The notes under the pieces: generated by a model
What the model saw: the letters and a program-made list of their open reading frames with translations, nothing else
The model's database searches: none
What the model was told of the DNA's origin: nothing
Assembly: GCA_034769895.1 (NCBI GenBank)
Contig: CM068373.1
Location: 204,063,964 to 204,127,963 of the forward strand
Direction of reading: 5' to 3'
Length of the DNA: 64,000 nt
Origin: Magicicada septendecula
Taxonomy: Eukaryota; Arthropoda; Insecta; Hemiptera; Cicadidae
Part shown: positions 46,921 to 58,511 of the stretch, piece by piece
Numbering within the stretch: position 1 is the stretch's first letter
Layout: every line of letters starts with the position of its first letter
Program-made: the position numbers and the translations under genes

Positions 46921-47742
46921 TACTCTAAACATATGTAAAGTCAGTTCCTTAAATACATAATTGTTTTAACTTCTGTACTTAACAATATATAACTGTTGCC
47001 TCAAAAAACAAAATTAATGTTAATGAAAAATAATCAAGTGATCGACTAAAATATACTGCTTAAATATATAAAACTGAAGGAACTACCAAGTAATTATAGA
47101 CAGAGATGTCTGCTACAGAGAGATCCAAAATAGGGAAATTTCACTGGCTCTACATATTACACCTGAAATTATGTGTTTACTAACAAATTTAGAAACTACG
47201 TCGACTACAGTTTAATGAAGTGTGGCCGTCAAAATACCAAATTACACATTACCTGTTATGTGTTACAGATTATATTGCTGCATTACAAATTCAAATTAAA
47301 CAACATAACATATATGCATACTCGTATACATATGAGTAGTATATGTTTGTAGGTTCTAGGAAAGTGTCAGTGACCCCGGAAGTAACCAAAGATAACCTTG
47401 ATGTCAATGTAGAGGTCAAGATCGGTGGCAAGGTCAAGGTTGGCTATGACGTTAGACATTATGATAGGAAAGACATATGTGTGGTTACACGTGTTTTGTT
47501 AATCACATGTAAGCAACGTGATTTCCAATCATGCATTCTCACCATGATAAAAAATTTTCAACATCGTTGACGCACATACGTTTGGGTACACGTGTTTTGT
47601 GAATCACATGTGATCGTTTCTTTCACCTAATTCCAGATAGCGTTTGAAACACGCATTCTAATATATTACTTTATATATGTAACGATTGTCATTCTATAAT
47701 AAAACGTGATACTGAAAGTCAAGTTTATTTTTACTTTGTATA
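46921..47742. other. Left flank of the Polinton fossil
   Basis: No gene. Contains a duplicated TACACGTGTTTTGT(T/G)AATC box followed by ACATGT at 47,486 and 47,587. A terminal inverted repeat of the Polinton could not be recognised, so its left edge is uncertain. Confidence 0.5.
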
Positions 47743-48207
47743 ATGGAGGAAAAGAAGGGGCCAACCAGTGATAATAAGGAGAACGGTCCGTTTAAACAGC
47801 GCAGTATGACCGATTGAACATCTACCCGCAGAAGAGTGAAATTCGACGCTGCTGATTCTATATCCGCTCCTGATAAATCATATACTGAGTTATATGAGAG
47901 AAGGTTATGGAATTATTATATTATAATCATTTAGGAATTGGCCTCTATCATATATTTCTCCATTGGCTTTAGCCGTTGCAGGGTTTTATTATTGTCCACG
48001 AGCTTCTTACAACTGTTGTGACTGTGGTAATACCAGACCGGATGACTGAGTACGCTGTTATTCCTGCGGCCTCGAATTATGTCTTTGGGAAGTTGGTGAT
48101 GATCCGTTCGATGAACATGAGAAGTGGTCGCCGAAATGTGATGAAGTATTTAGAAACAGTTTACTAAAGGAAAGGATGGTATATGTTGATACATTAAAAC
48201 ATTAGTT
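47743..48207 (+). pseudogene. Polinton part: BIR (IAP-like) protein 1, fossil
   Basis: Opens MEEKKGPTSDNKENGPFKQR. Further on a BIR zinc-binding fold is readable: AGFYYCPRASYNCCDCGNTR, a second C..C pair, then GDDPFDEHEKWSPKCDEVF with the conserved D-P...EH.KW.P.C pattern. BIR proteins in insect DNA viruses block host apoptosis; a similar role for the ancestral element is inferred from the family. Broken. Confidence 0.75.
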
Positions 48208-48807
48208 ATGCCTGGAAAATTTTTATATTATTTATATGGGACAGCAGCATGTTTCAAATCAAGTATATTAACACATCTTTATCAAAATAACGTTTGTTTT
48301 ACATCCTCATCTGACTTGGCTCAGTTGCGAAATGAATTTCCAGAGTTATATACCCGCAGTGTTGGAATACAATTTAATACGATTTGTTGGTACTCTATGT
48401 ATCAGACACAACTATTTTTAAATGGTGAAATTGGAAAAAATTATAAGATAATATGTTGTGATGGATCACCCGTCACCTCATTTGTTTATGGTATAGTTAA
48501 TAAAAAAGCTGAGAAATTAAGTGTTCAAGAGTTGCAAGAAATTATACCTTCATGGATGTTAGATTATTTTAAATCATCTAATGTGTTGATTTTAATTGAT
48601 TCAGATATTAAAAGTGTTAAGGAACGATTATTAATAAGAAATGGTTTTGACACTAATTTAGCAACACATGAATATTTTTGTTACAAAATTATAAATTATT
48701 ATTTTAAAGCTATTGCCGAGGTTTGTAATATTATGTATTTAGATATAAGTGGTAAGACGTTTTCAGATGTTTATACATATACTGAAAATTGGATACTAAA
48801 TAAATAA
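48208..48807 (+). CDS. Polinton part: nucleoside/thymidylate-kinase-like protein
   Basis: 199 codons that look whole. An N-terminal P-loop-like LYGTAACFKSSILTHL, then CCDGSPVTSFVYG resembling the DRSP box of deoxynucleoside kinases, and LIDSDIKSVKERLLIRNG resembling the lid-side arginine-rich segment of that fold. The likely role is nucleotide supply for DNA replication by the ancestral element. The P-loop differs from the textbook form, so the assignment rests on overall order, not on a strict motif. It lies between the first BIR gene and the metalloproteinase gene on the same strand. Confidence 0.6.
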   Translation: MPGKFLYYLYGTAACFKSSILTHLYQNNVCFTSSSDLAQLRNEFPELYTRSVGIQFNTICWYSMYQTQLFLNGEIGKNYKIICCDGSPVTSFVYGIVNKKAEKLSVQELQEIIPSWMLDYFKSSNVLILIDSDIKSVKERLLIRNGFDTNLATHEYFCYKIINYYFKAIAEVCNIMYLDISGKTFSDVYTYTENWILNK

Positions 48808-48911
48808 ATAAATAAATATTGAATATAAAGTTTTTAATTTTTTTGTTTTCCTAGATGGCGCGCTTGTTTTTCAATATTACTATTTTTCAGGAGTGATTAA
48901 CCGACAGTTGT

Positions 48912-50465
48912 TTGTGTTGTGTTCGATTGAAGAACATGAGAAATATTATAATTTTAGTATTTATTTCACCGCTACTAACAAACTGTTTAACGGATAATAT
49001 AACATCGGATCAAGTAAAATCATATTTATATAAATATGGTTATCTTCAAGTGAAAGATAATACTTCGTTAGAATTAATAAATAAAACGAATATTTCAAAT
49101 GTATTACTTATTTTCCAAGAATATTACAAGTTACCTGTTGATGGGAAATTAAATAATGAAACCCAAGATTTGATGCTAAAACCAAGATGTGGTAATGATA
49201 ATAGCCTATATCTGATTTTCGATTAACGGCTTTTAAATGGAATAAACCATTGGTTACATGGCATTATTATTTAGCTAATCAGGAGGTTTTGGAATTAACA
49301 AGTAAAGCTTTTGCAGTGTGGGAACAAAAATCTGGTATTCGTTTTAAACGTGATAGAACGAATATGGGCATTTTAATTTCTAATAAACGTCTGAAACATA
49401 TGATGCAAACACAATTAACACAGTGTACGAGAGAGTTTGATGGCAAATTGGGGTCGCTAGTGCAAGCGTTTTTTCCAGATTATGCAAATTCGAGACGAGA
49501 AATTCATGTGGACGAGGATGAGATATGGTCGTATTCTAGCAACAAAATTCAATCATCTGGTTATACAAATCTGTTTTCAACGATAATTCACGAAATCGGC
49601 ATGTGATAGGGTTATCACATTCCGATGTACCGGATTCTATTATGTTTGCATATTATAACGGCGAAATTGAATTAAGCGATGATGATGTTTTGGCTATCCA
49701 AAATTTATATGTTAAACCACAACAAAGTACATCACCAGTTTCTACAACACCTATATCACCAACTGAAGAAGAAGATAATTATTCTATTGTCGCTAATGAA
49801 ATTGATTTTTGTCGCCTTAAAAACCATAACACATTTCTAATAGCAGACAAACAATTATATACATTATACGAAAAATGGTTATGGATAGTAAACACTGATG
49901 ATACACTGATGATATGATATATTCTAAACCGATTATTATAACAGATTGGTTAACGTTTTTACCAAAAAATTTTTCAAAGGTTTTAGCCGTCTATCAACGC
50001 CCGTCTGGTGAGATAGTGTTTGTTGATTCGCTTATTTATATGTTTGACTTAGTAAGTCTTTGATTAACTCACGGTTATCCAAAACATCTTTTATCTGTGT
50101 TTAATATCCAACCAAATAAATTGCATACTGTATTCAATAGTTATACAGGTAAAACTTTTATATTTCATAATGATAATTATTTTAGAGAGGTTGATGAGTG
50201 TTCGTTTACAATTAGATCATGGGGTTATATATCTCAAAGTTTTTCAGGGATACCTCCTAATATTGATTCATCATTTAGGTTCATAGATGGTAATATATAT
50301 TTTGTTAAGAATAATACCATTTTCGCGTTTAACGAATTTATTGGTAAGCTATCAAAAACGGAAAGAAACAATCTTTCAGTGTTTGGATTGGAATGTGTAA
50401 ACAATGATGTATTATATCGGTTAAAGGATCTAATACAGAGGTTGATAATACAAAGGAAAAAGTAA
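48912..50465 (+). pseudogene. Polinton part: matrix-metalloproteinase-like protein, fossil
   Basis: Starts with a hydrophobic stretch usable as a signal peptide (IIILVFISPLLTNCL). A peptidoglycan-binding-like prodomain follows (FQEYYKLPVDGKLNNET) with the cysteine switch KPRCGNDNS. Next come the catalytic domain (TWHYYLANQEV, FAVWEQKSGIRF), the HEIG zinc site, GLSHSD and the Met-turn region SIMFAYY. A Pro/Thr/Ser-rich hinge and hemopexin-like repeats (NEIDFCRLKNHNTFLIADKQ; TGKTFIFHNDNYF) end it. MMPs cut extracellular matrix; baculoviruses carry a secreted one, but I know of few in Polintons. Broken, a few interruptions. Confidence 0.8.
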
Positions 50466-50517
50466 AGAAATATTTATACTGAGTTACCAACAATTTAACA
50501 TAAAGAAAAAAAGCGAT

Positions 50518-51010
50518 CAGTCGACCTTTCATTTAAACCACACCCAAGGAAATCATGCTGATATTGTGTAATAACAAGCGTTCAGAAAGTGAATGTATGT
50601 TGAGTAAGCATTGAAAGCTGGTTGACCTTTCGTTTAAACCACACCCACGAAAATTAGCTTGCATTGCAAAAACGGCATGTGTTCGACTTTATGAACATGT
50701 TGTAAAAACCACATATACAGTATTTGATTTGTACAGAGCACGCCTGTGGCTGTTTGAACCGTTAACGCCCACTCATACTGACAGCTCAATGGATCGTTAT
50801 TTTGAGGAAGATAGGATAAACGTATCACCTAAGCTTATAAAACACGAGCTAGCAAGACAAGACGACCGTCTCCTACATAAATGTTTTTTTCACCAAAAAC
50901 CTAACACCTGGAGAAATCACTAAACTAAAATCAATGGTCGACAGACGAGACTCGACTTTAAGAACATTTATAAAAGAATTAATAAAGGATTTGTATTTTA
51001 AAAAATTTGT
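50518..51010 (+). other. Polinton region with a 101-bp spaced repeat and a small unknown product
   Basis: GACCTTTC(A/G)TTTAAACCAC followed by ACCCA occurs at 50,523 and 50,624. After it, a segment around 50,790-51,005 reads DRYFEEDRINVSPKLIKHEL, ARQDDRLLHKCFF and a helical C-terminus ending LIKDLYFKKF. I do not recognise the protein. Confidence 0.4.
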
Positions 51011-51117
51011 TTAGATATTCCTTTTTAATCTCCTATTTATACAAATTTAAATATATTTCATCATTCACTTTCTGTGTGAAGGTATATATATCCGCTTTTT
51101 ATAAGTCGCATTCAGTA

Positions 51118-51900
51118 TGGCATTGCAGAGCGATACGGAAAACGTACATGCTTTGAATTGGCGTGTTTATTTTGTAGATCACTTAGGTTTAGGCGAGTAT
51201 TCTTTTAACGATGTGTGTTATCTAATAATTAACGAATTTTCTGAAGCGGATGTTATCAGATTTTAAAGGAACGAGTGTAAATCAAGATTCATTTTCCAGT
51301 ATCTTATTCATATACAGATGTGTTGAGAAAATTAGAATGATGTTACCAAATACTAATAGACATAGACTGTGAAGAAGAAACAAAAGACATAATCGGTTCA
51401 TCAAATGGTGACAAAATGTGAAAAGTTTTTATTCGATTTTTTAGAAAATGAGGGTTTCACTCATACACCAGGTTCAAAAATTATTGTTTGTAGTGAGTGC
51501 GTATTTAAAACAAAAAATTATTACACTATTATACACATTCAATTTATACATAAACTTTCACACCCAAAATGTAAAAGAGTTCGTTATTTGCCTTACAAAT
51601 ATGAAAACTATGTAAAATCTAAAAAGTGTATTGCAAATTATCCAGATGCAAAGAAATGTGTTTATGTAACTGAGGAAATGATGGGAGCTACATTCTGTGC
51701 TTGGCCAAAACGTTTACCAGCTGCTGATAAGCTTTTATTAGCCGGATTATTTTATACAGGAAAATAATGTGATGAAGTAATGTGTGTAGAATGTAAAGTT
51801 GTTCTTGATGAGTGGGAAGCAACCGATGATCCTTGGACTGAACACCAAAAAGCATCACCAGATTGTTTACTAGTAAAATTACATAATTCGCAATTGTAAA
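51118..51900 (+). pseudogene. Polinton part: BIR (IAP/survivin-like) protein 2, fossil
   Basis: Begins MALQSDTENVHALNWRVYF. The middle region is Cys/His-rich (KIIVCSECVF). A BIR domain is readable near the end: FCAWPKRLPAADKLLLAGLF and YTG, then MCVECKVVLDEWEATDDPW and TEHQKASPDC, with the C-x2-C, H and C zinc ligands in order. It is distinct in sequence from BIR protein 1. Broken. Confidence 0.75.
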
Positions 51901-51989
51901 AATAAAATTTGTGATACTAGAAATAGTATGTGTTTATTAACTGATTTTCCAACCCATTTAATCACTTTGCTACTGTATTTAGAAAAATA

Positions 51990-53436
51990 ATGAGTGTCAG
52001 ACGGATTATCAGTGATGAACTACACAAACAAGCCAGACGGAATTTTCCAACGCGTAATGTTGACCTGAAAGGCGTCCACGATTTGTACCAAGCTGACCTC
52101 GTAGACATGATATCGTTTTCAAAGTTAAATAAAGGTTACAAGTATAGATTAACAATAATAAACTGTTTTAGTAAATATGTGTTCGCCTTTCCTTTAAAAA
52201 CAAAATCTTCAAACGATATTGTAAAAGTTCTTTCACCCACCATACGAGCGAACAAAATGAAACATTTACAAACTAACCACGGAAAAGTGTTTTATAATTC
52301 ACACGTTCAACGATTGCTTGGTTATTATAATATAAACCATTATTCTACTTATTCTGATAAAAAAGCGTCCATAATCTGTGACGGCAGTGATATGCGAACA
52401 TCTGCTCTCCGGTACCAGCGGCGGACACAGCGAGCCAATCGGGGATCAGCAGCCGAGACGTGACAACTAACGTGCTCGGAGCGAGCCAATCAGCGATCCC
52501 GGTTAGTGCATAAAACCAGCCCCAGGAGAAAATTTCGACGGACTTCATCGCCACGCCATCAGACGCACTTCATCTCCTCTCCTCTCTCGGACGACATCGA
52601 CGCGGAGTCAGCCGGAAGGAACGGCCGAAGAATAGAACCGGCGTTCTTGCGTCTTCGCCCTCCAGTTCCGCGCCAGTGATAGGACATCGCTGGGCCGGCA
52701 GCCGACTCTACAACCGATGCCGAAAGAAGAGGAGGACTGCAGTACGCCACGAACAGCGGGCGCAGCCGCCGAACATCTCAGCGCGGCACGACAACATCAG
52801 CCTTCTCGCCACAGGTCCTTTTTTAGGGCCACCAAAAACATTAGAGTGTATGATTGGCGCCATTTGTCATGCGGCAAGCCTTTTGTCCGATGACAAATCG
52901 AACGTTTTAATCGTACATTAAAAAACTATATGTGGAAGTGGTTTCCTTCTAGTGGGAAATATACATGGATTGAAATTCTTCCTGACTTATTACATAGATA
53001 TAATAATAGCGTACACAGAACTATTAAGATGAAACCTATACATGTGGGCTTACATAATGAAGAGTTAGTCCTATCACGAATAAATAAAAATCAATTACTA
53101 CTTAATAAGAAACCGCCCAAATTTAAAGTTGGTGCTAGAGTAAGAATTAGTAAATATAAGAAAGTATTTGCAAAGGGTTATTTACCAAATTGGACAAACG
53201 AAATATTTACAGTTGATAGTATTAAACCAACAGTACCCAGAACTTATATTTTAAGAGATGATAAAGGAATTGAATTAGATGGGGGGTTTTATGAACAAGA
53301 AATTAGTAAAACAAAATTTGGAGATATATTTTTAATTGAAAAAATATTAAAGCATAGAGGTAATAAATTATTTGTCAAGTGGTTGGGATATGATAAATCT
53401 AGCAATAGCTGGATTGATAAAAATCGCGTTATTTAG
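51990..53436 (+). pseudogene. Polinton part: integrase (rve) with C-terminal chromodomain, split by a solo LTR
   Basis: 51,990-52,376 gives the N-terminal and first half of the catalytic core: the DLYQADLVDM block with the first Asp, YRLTIINCFSKYVFAFPLK with the usual NxFSK motif, and NHYSTYSDKKAS before the region that holds the catalytic Glu. 52,900-53,436 gives RFNRTLKNYMW, LPDLLHRYNNSVHRTIKMKP, an SH3-like segment (FKVGARVRISKYKK) and a chromodomain (EKILKHRGNKLFVKWLGYD). A GC-rich solo LTR lies between. This matches Polinton integrases, which insert the element into the genome. Inactive because of the insertion. Confidence 0.9.
52377..52895. mobile_element. Solo LTR (519 bp) inside the Polinton integrase
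   Basis: Starts TGTGACGG, ends GATGACA, and is flanked by the 4-bp duplication AATC (52,373-52,376 and 52,896-52,899). Far richer in G+C than its surroundings. It contains two AGCCAATC boxes and a CATAAAACC TATA-like site near 52,510, as an LTR promoter would. The integrase sequence is continuous on either side. Gypsy-type elements commonly make 4-bp duplications, so that family is likely. It inserted after the Polinton had landed. Confidence 0.75.
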
Positions 53437-53457
53437 TCTGTATTGGTTATTATCAAA

Positions 53458-54145
53458 ATGAAGTTTGTACAACAAACAAAGAAACTGCACATCCGCAGCT
53501 TTCGTAAATCGATAGAAAAAGAGAACAAAGTTCATAGCGACTTATTACCAAATAATGTTATTATCGTAGGCCCTAGCGACTCTGGAAAAAATCTAATGTT
53601 AAAATTTGCTGTTTGATCCTAATGGGTTATGTTTTGAAAATGTATGTTTTTTCAAAATCGCTCTATCAAACAAAATATAAAGTTTTAGATATGGTTTTAT
53701 CCAATATGTCAGAAATAAATTATTATAAATTTTCTGAAAATGATCAAGTGATTCATCCTGATGATGCTAAATCAAATTCGGTCATTATATTTGATGATGT
53801 AGCATGTGAGTAACAGGACAACATTAGAAAGCATTTTACAATGTGCAGACTTTAAAAAAACAATGTTATTTATATATGTCGAACTTATGTTCGAATATCA
53901 AAACATTTGATATGTGATAATGCGAATTTAATAATTATTTTTAAACAGGATGATTTAAATTTAAAACATATACAGTATATAGTGATCACGTGAATACAGA
54001 TATGATGTTTGAAATGTTTAAAGATATTTGTACAAAAGCGTGGACACGACGAAAACAAGGTTTTATTGTAATAGATAAAGAAAGCAATATGAAATGTGGG
54101 GGGCGTTACAGTTTTGATTTTGATGTCTGTATTAATGATTTGTAA
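53458..54145 (+). pseudogene. Polinton part: A32/FtsK-type packaging ATPase, fossil
   Basis: Opens MKFVQQTKKLHIRSFRKSIE and has the Walker A region NNVIIVGPSDSGKN. Later NSVIIFDDVACE is a Walker B-like hydrophobic run with two acids, and the C-terminal block FKDICTKAWTRRKQGFIVID, then DFDVCIN. In the family this enzyme pumps DNA into capsids, so its presence implies the ancestral element formed particles. Broken in several places. Confidence 0.8.
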
Positions 54146-54169
54146 TTGATCATTCGATTATTTTTCATT

Positions 54170-54945
54170 ATGCCATCGAGAAAGTCGCGTTCTGTAGATG
54201 CGTGTGAGAAGCTCGCTAAAGAGATTGTGAAGATAAGAATAAATATTCGAAAAAACATCAGACTTTAACACAAAATATTATTGATGCAGAACAACATGCA
54301 GAGAAATCCTTAAAGCCCGTTGTCACTCCATTACAAAAGTTAGTGCAAAAAAAGAGTGCTGTTGCACCGCCAAGTAAGGAGTAAGAACGAGAAGTAGATG
54401 TTGAAATGGACGATAGTCAAGAGCGATTAAAAAAAAAAGTTTTTAGAAGAATCTGAAAACAATACATTATCGAACAAACGTCCAGTACCAGATCCTAAAT
54501 TGAAGACACCGCTTCCGTTACCACGCGAAAAAGAAACAACGTATGAAACGCTACCTACGGCAGAAGAATTGATATCAACACCAGAAAGACGAAAATCGAT
54601 TTGATGTTTATATTGATATATGGTTTAAAGGATCGCTAGCGATACAATATATGCGCAGATTTTTTGATGATGATAATCATGATATCGATCACGTTTTTGA
54701 CCTGTATTTTGCGAATGGTACTACTTTAATGTTGGGTAAATACCCTATGAAAATTGAAGAAAATGATGATATTATAATCAACGGTTTTACATATAAAGGT
54801 ACACCTGGTTTGTAAGATCTTATTTTCACAAAGCATCCGGATGAATATTTGGAAGAAGACTTACACGCATATTGTAACGAGACATATGACCACGATATTT
54901 TGGACATCAAAATATACACAACATGTCATAATAATTGAGTGGGAC
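54170..54945 (+). pseudogene. Polinton part: Maverick accessory protein, fossil
   Basis: An N-terminal charged helical region starting MPSRKSRSVDACEKLAKEIV, then an acidic/proline-rich linker. The C-terminal block has DVYIDIWFKG, TTLMLGKYPMKIEENDDIII and NGFTYKGTPGL...LIFTKHPDEYL. I recall the pattern 'IGN..V.I..DDI.I.G..Y.GTPGLWELL' from an uncharacterised but widespread Maverick gene near the ATPase. Function unknown. Broken. Confidence 0.55.
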
Positions 54946-54949
54946 AAGA

Positions 54950-57900
54950 CCCATTAAGTATTCACAATGAGTGTACCAAGCATCAAAATTATATAAATAA
55001 ATAATAATTGAAGAATGAACTCACAACTAAAGAGTTAAAACAGTAATGGTAATAATAATAAAACAAGAAAGAAAATGTATTAAATATTGATTACCCAATA
55101 GATCCAATAACCCAATAGATTCGGTCAGTGAGAAACCAAGAAACAAAGAAGAACACATATTATAAAGAAGACAACAATAATAATAATGATGTTAATCAAT
55201 ATGGTGCCACAAGAAGAAACAAGAACTTAGACTAACTAGTAGATAAGAAGACCAAATGTGAAATAAATTACCAACGACAAGTGAAGTACAGAATGAGAGA
55301 CAATGACAGATAGCCAAAACACTAACTGACATCATTGGATGACCTGAATATGACCACTAATCTAGTAAATGAGTAGGGCATCCAATAATAGCCAGGAGAG
55401 TGAGAGTAATAAGAATATTAGTATAATAAGAATATTAGTATAATAAGAAGCTGTAAACAACAGTATGATAACATATTATGTCCAGTATTAATGTAAGTTA
55501 ATAGAGAACCAAAATTGTCAGATAACAGTAATAATTACCAAATAAGTTATGAAAAATGATAATAGAGATAAAAAGAACTAATTGATAAATTACAGGTGAT
55601 AATTAATAACACTAATACAAGTAAAAAAGAAATAAAACTTGTAAATGAAAATAAACTCAGTCAACCCATTGTTGCATTAGAGTGGGGAGACACATAACCT
55701 AACTACATGTACTTTCCACTTAGATCAATAAGAATTAATAACTAAAACATAATTAAACTAAAATCTCTTGGACAAAAAATCAAGTAGATATTGTAAGGGT
55801 TCTACCAATACCAAGATCAACTACCTAGAGTGGTATTTATATTGAAATTGATGTAAACAAAATGACCAAAAACAGACAGAATGGGAATCACCATGTAAAT
55901 TTTAGCTAAAACAAGTTGTAAAATTAATCAGAAACGAAAAGGGTGATATCTGTATAGCAAGAAGGATAGTACATTACTAGCAAATATTGTAGGATAATTA
56001 TTATCACTACTGTAAGGCATAATAATAATAATTAAATACATCTGTCATGTGACACTAGCTGCAAGTATTATTACTAAGTTCTCAACACAAGAGAATACAC
56101 CAATGTGAAACATAAGATTGTAAAACAATGTAATAACTGTAATGAACAATCATGAACAAGATAGTGACTTAAAAAACAACTACTTAATTAAGAATGAAGT
56201 AAAGTAAGATGACACTTTATAGTACAATCTATAGGTGATTAAATAGACTCAAAACTAGAAAATAACAATGTATTAACAGTAACTAGGGCGAACAGTAGTT
56301 GCACTGACCATGTATGTGTAATTGTGACACAACAGAAATTGTCCAGAGGCAAATATTAAAATGTAATTAATAAGTATAGTTAGTAGGATCATAGGCCTAA
56401 TGCAACCTAAGCATAGGAGGTGTATTTTGTCAATAATAGTAAGTAGATAATAAGTAAAGAGTGTAAAAGGACTTGAAAAGCATAATCTCGAAGAGATGTG
56501 ATTGTCATTTGTTAGTTTTAGTGAAAGAATACCTAATTTTATTAAGAAATAGTATAAAGTGTTAATTTCAAACAATATCTTCCTTAATCATGGACGAAAA
56601 TATATCATGTGTGGACTCTAAATTAAGAGCCAAATGTTCGCCATGTCGTAATAAGCTTAAATTCACAATCAGAGGTGTTATAAGAAAGTTATGTCAATTT
56701 AAAGATATTTGGTTTATTTTGGACAAAATGTTTACCGTCAGTTCGTACTCTTAAACCCAAAGTCCCACGCTTGTTGTAACAATTAAATAATTCAGCGAAG
56801 GGGGTATGTGTACTCAAGTAAAGATCATTAGCCAATCAAAAGAGAGAATTCGATAATTTTTACAAGGAATGCAAACGAGAACAGCAGAAACGGACACCAT
56901 TTTGGAACACTTCTTCATGACCACTGATGCAAGACAGACGACAGCTCCGCATCACCAGAAGGCGCCAGTCTAACCTAACTTAGTGCGTGTACTCAAATGT
57001 AAACAAGGGGAACATAACCCTATTTTTGGTAAAATCATTATAACGTTTTTATCTGAAGTTCAGTGAAGACCTAATAGTGCGACATAAATTGCTAAGTGTA
57101 TAATCCATAGGAATTACGCGAATTAAAGGGAGTAAAGTGATTTTTTATTATATTTAAGGAATTTATGAAATTTGACGATATACTTTTATCGAAATAACTT
57201 AATACTATGTGTACATAGGAACGAATAAGGGGTATTGCACCTTACTGGTTTAATTAATTTGTTGATTACAAAGAGAGTTCTCAATTTAATTTTAAACAAT
57301 TAATAGATGAAAGTTACAAAATTGATGATAGTTTTTTCAATATAAACACTAAGAGTGCTTGAATTAATATTATATCGATGAAGTTATTAATAGTTAAAAC
57401 AATGGTAATTTAACAACAGCTAGCCAGAATTTTGAGAATTGTCAATTGACATGATTAATTATCCGAAGATAATGGAGAAAATAATTTGTGCCCAGATATA
57501 AGAAAGATTCTAATATTATTACAATATTTCATTGTGTCGTTATTAAACGAATTTAATACAAGTTAACTACGATTCTAAGAATTAACAGATTACCTGTTTA
57601 AAGTAATCCAATATAACTAATCAGATGATTCTTCCTGGAACACTGAATTAATTTATAACTTTATTGCGTTTATATTTTATGTGTTATAAAAGAATTATTA
57701 ATTCATTTAAAGTTCATTGGTGGCAGTTACAATACACCAAGTTAACCTATAATGTCAGAACCAGACATGTCTAGGAAACTTTCTGTTATTCATTAAGATG
57801 TAATTAATTTTGTAATCACTCTCCGACTACCCAATAATGGTAGTATAAGTCTCCTGTTGGTTTTATTTGTATTCTGCTGTCTAAAAGGACCTACATTTTA

Positions 57901-58133
57901 GATAACTATTTTAACCAAAAATATGTTTAATAATTCTGATAATTACAAATCAGAACAACCAACCCTGAGACAAGAAATTTCGTAAACTAAATTTTATTGT
58001 AAACCCAAAATAAACAAGTAACAATTTATTATATTTTTAAAGCAATTTAATGAATATTATCAAGAAATAAACCATAATTTTATAAGACAAAAATAGAGTC
58101 AGACGATTTATTTCAGTAGACTAGACTATTACA
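54950..58133. other. 3.2-kb non-coding AT-rich block inside the Polinton
   Basis: No Polinton gene is readable here. The right part ends AAATAAACC ... GACTATTACA with a polyadenylation-type signal, as an LTR end would. The middle (56,880-56,990) is a GC-richer patch and a GTGTACTCAA(G/A) box occurs at 56,807 and 56,988. I suspect an inserted LTR or other repeat but could not match two ends or a target duplication. Confidence 0.4.
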
Positions 58134-58511
58134 GATCCGGTGGATATCTCGCAATGGATGGCAACACTGACAGCAGCAAAATGAGTTTATTTTGAATGAT
58201 TCTAAACTTAGATTGTCATATCAACTCTGCGCGGTTAGCCAACTTCACTTCAAGTAAGTAATTATTTAATGAAATAAAAATGTACTTTCAGTGAGAGATC
58301 GACTTCGTAGATTCGTCTAGTCAACCGGAGAAACTTCGCACCATAAATAAATTCCGAAGAACCAATATAATCGAACATTTAAAAAATTTATTTAAACAAA
58401 AAAAAAATAGCCGAATTTAATTAATAAAAATAATTATAAACAAACTTAAATAAATAAAGAGCTTCCTATTATAACACGGACGACGACATCGTTTCGTCAT
58501 AATATTCACAT
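58134..58511. other. Polinton inter-gene region
   Basis: AT-rich; a short GC-richer part at 58,190-58,250 may be a leader. No gene supported. Confidence 0.4.

Noticed and set aside
54950-58133. Polinton capsid or polymerase B genes
   Set aside because: Looked for long plus- or minus-strand frames and typical motifs; none seen, so I do not claim them.
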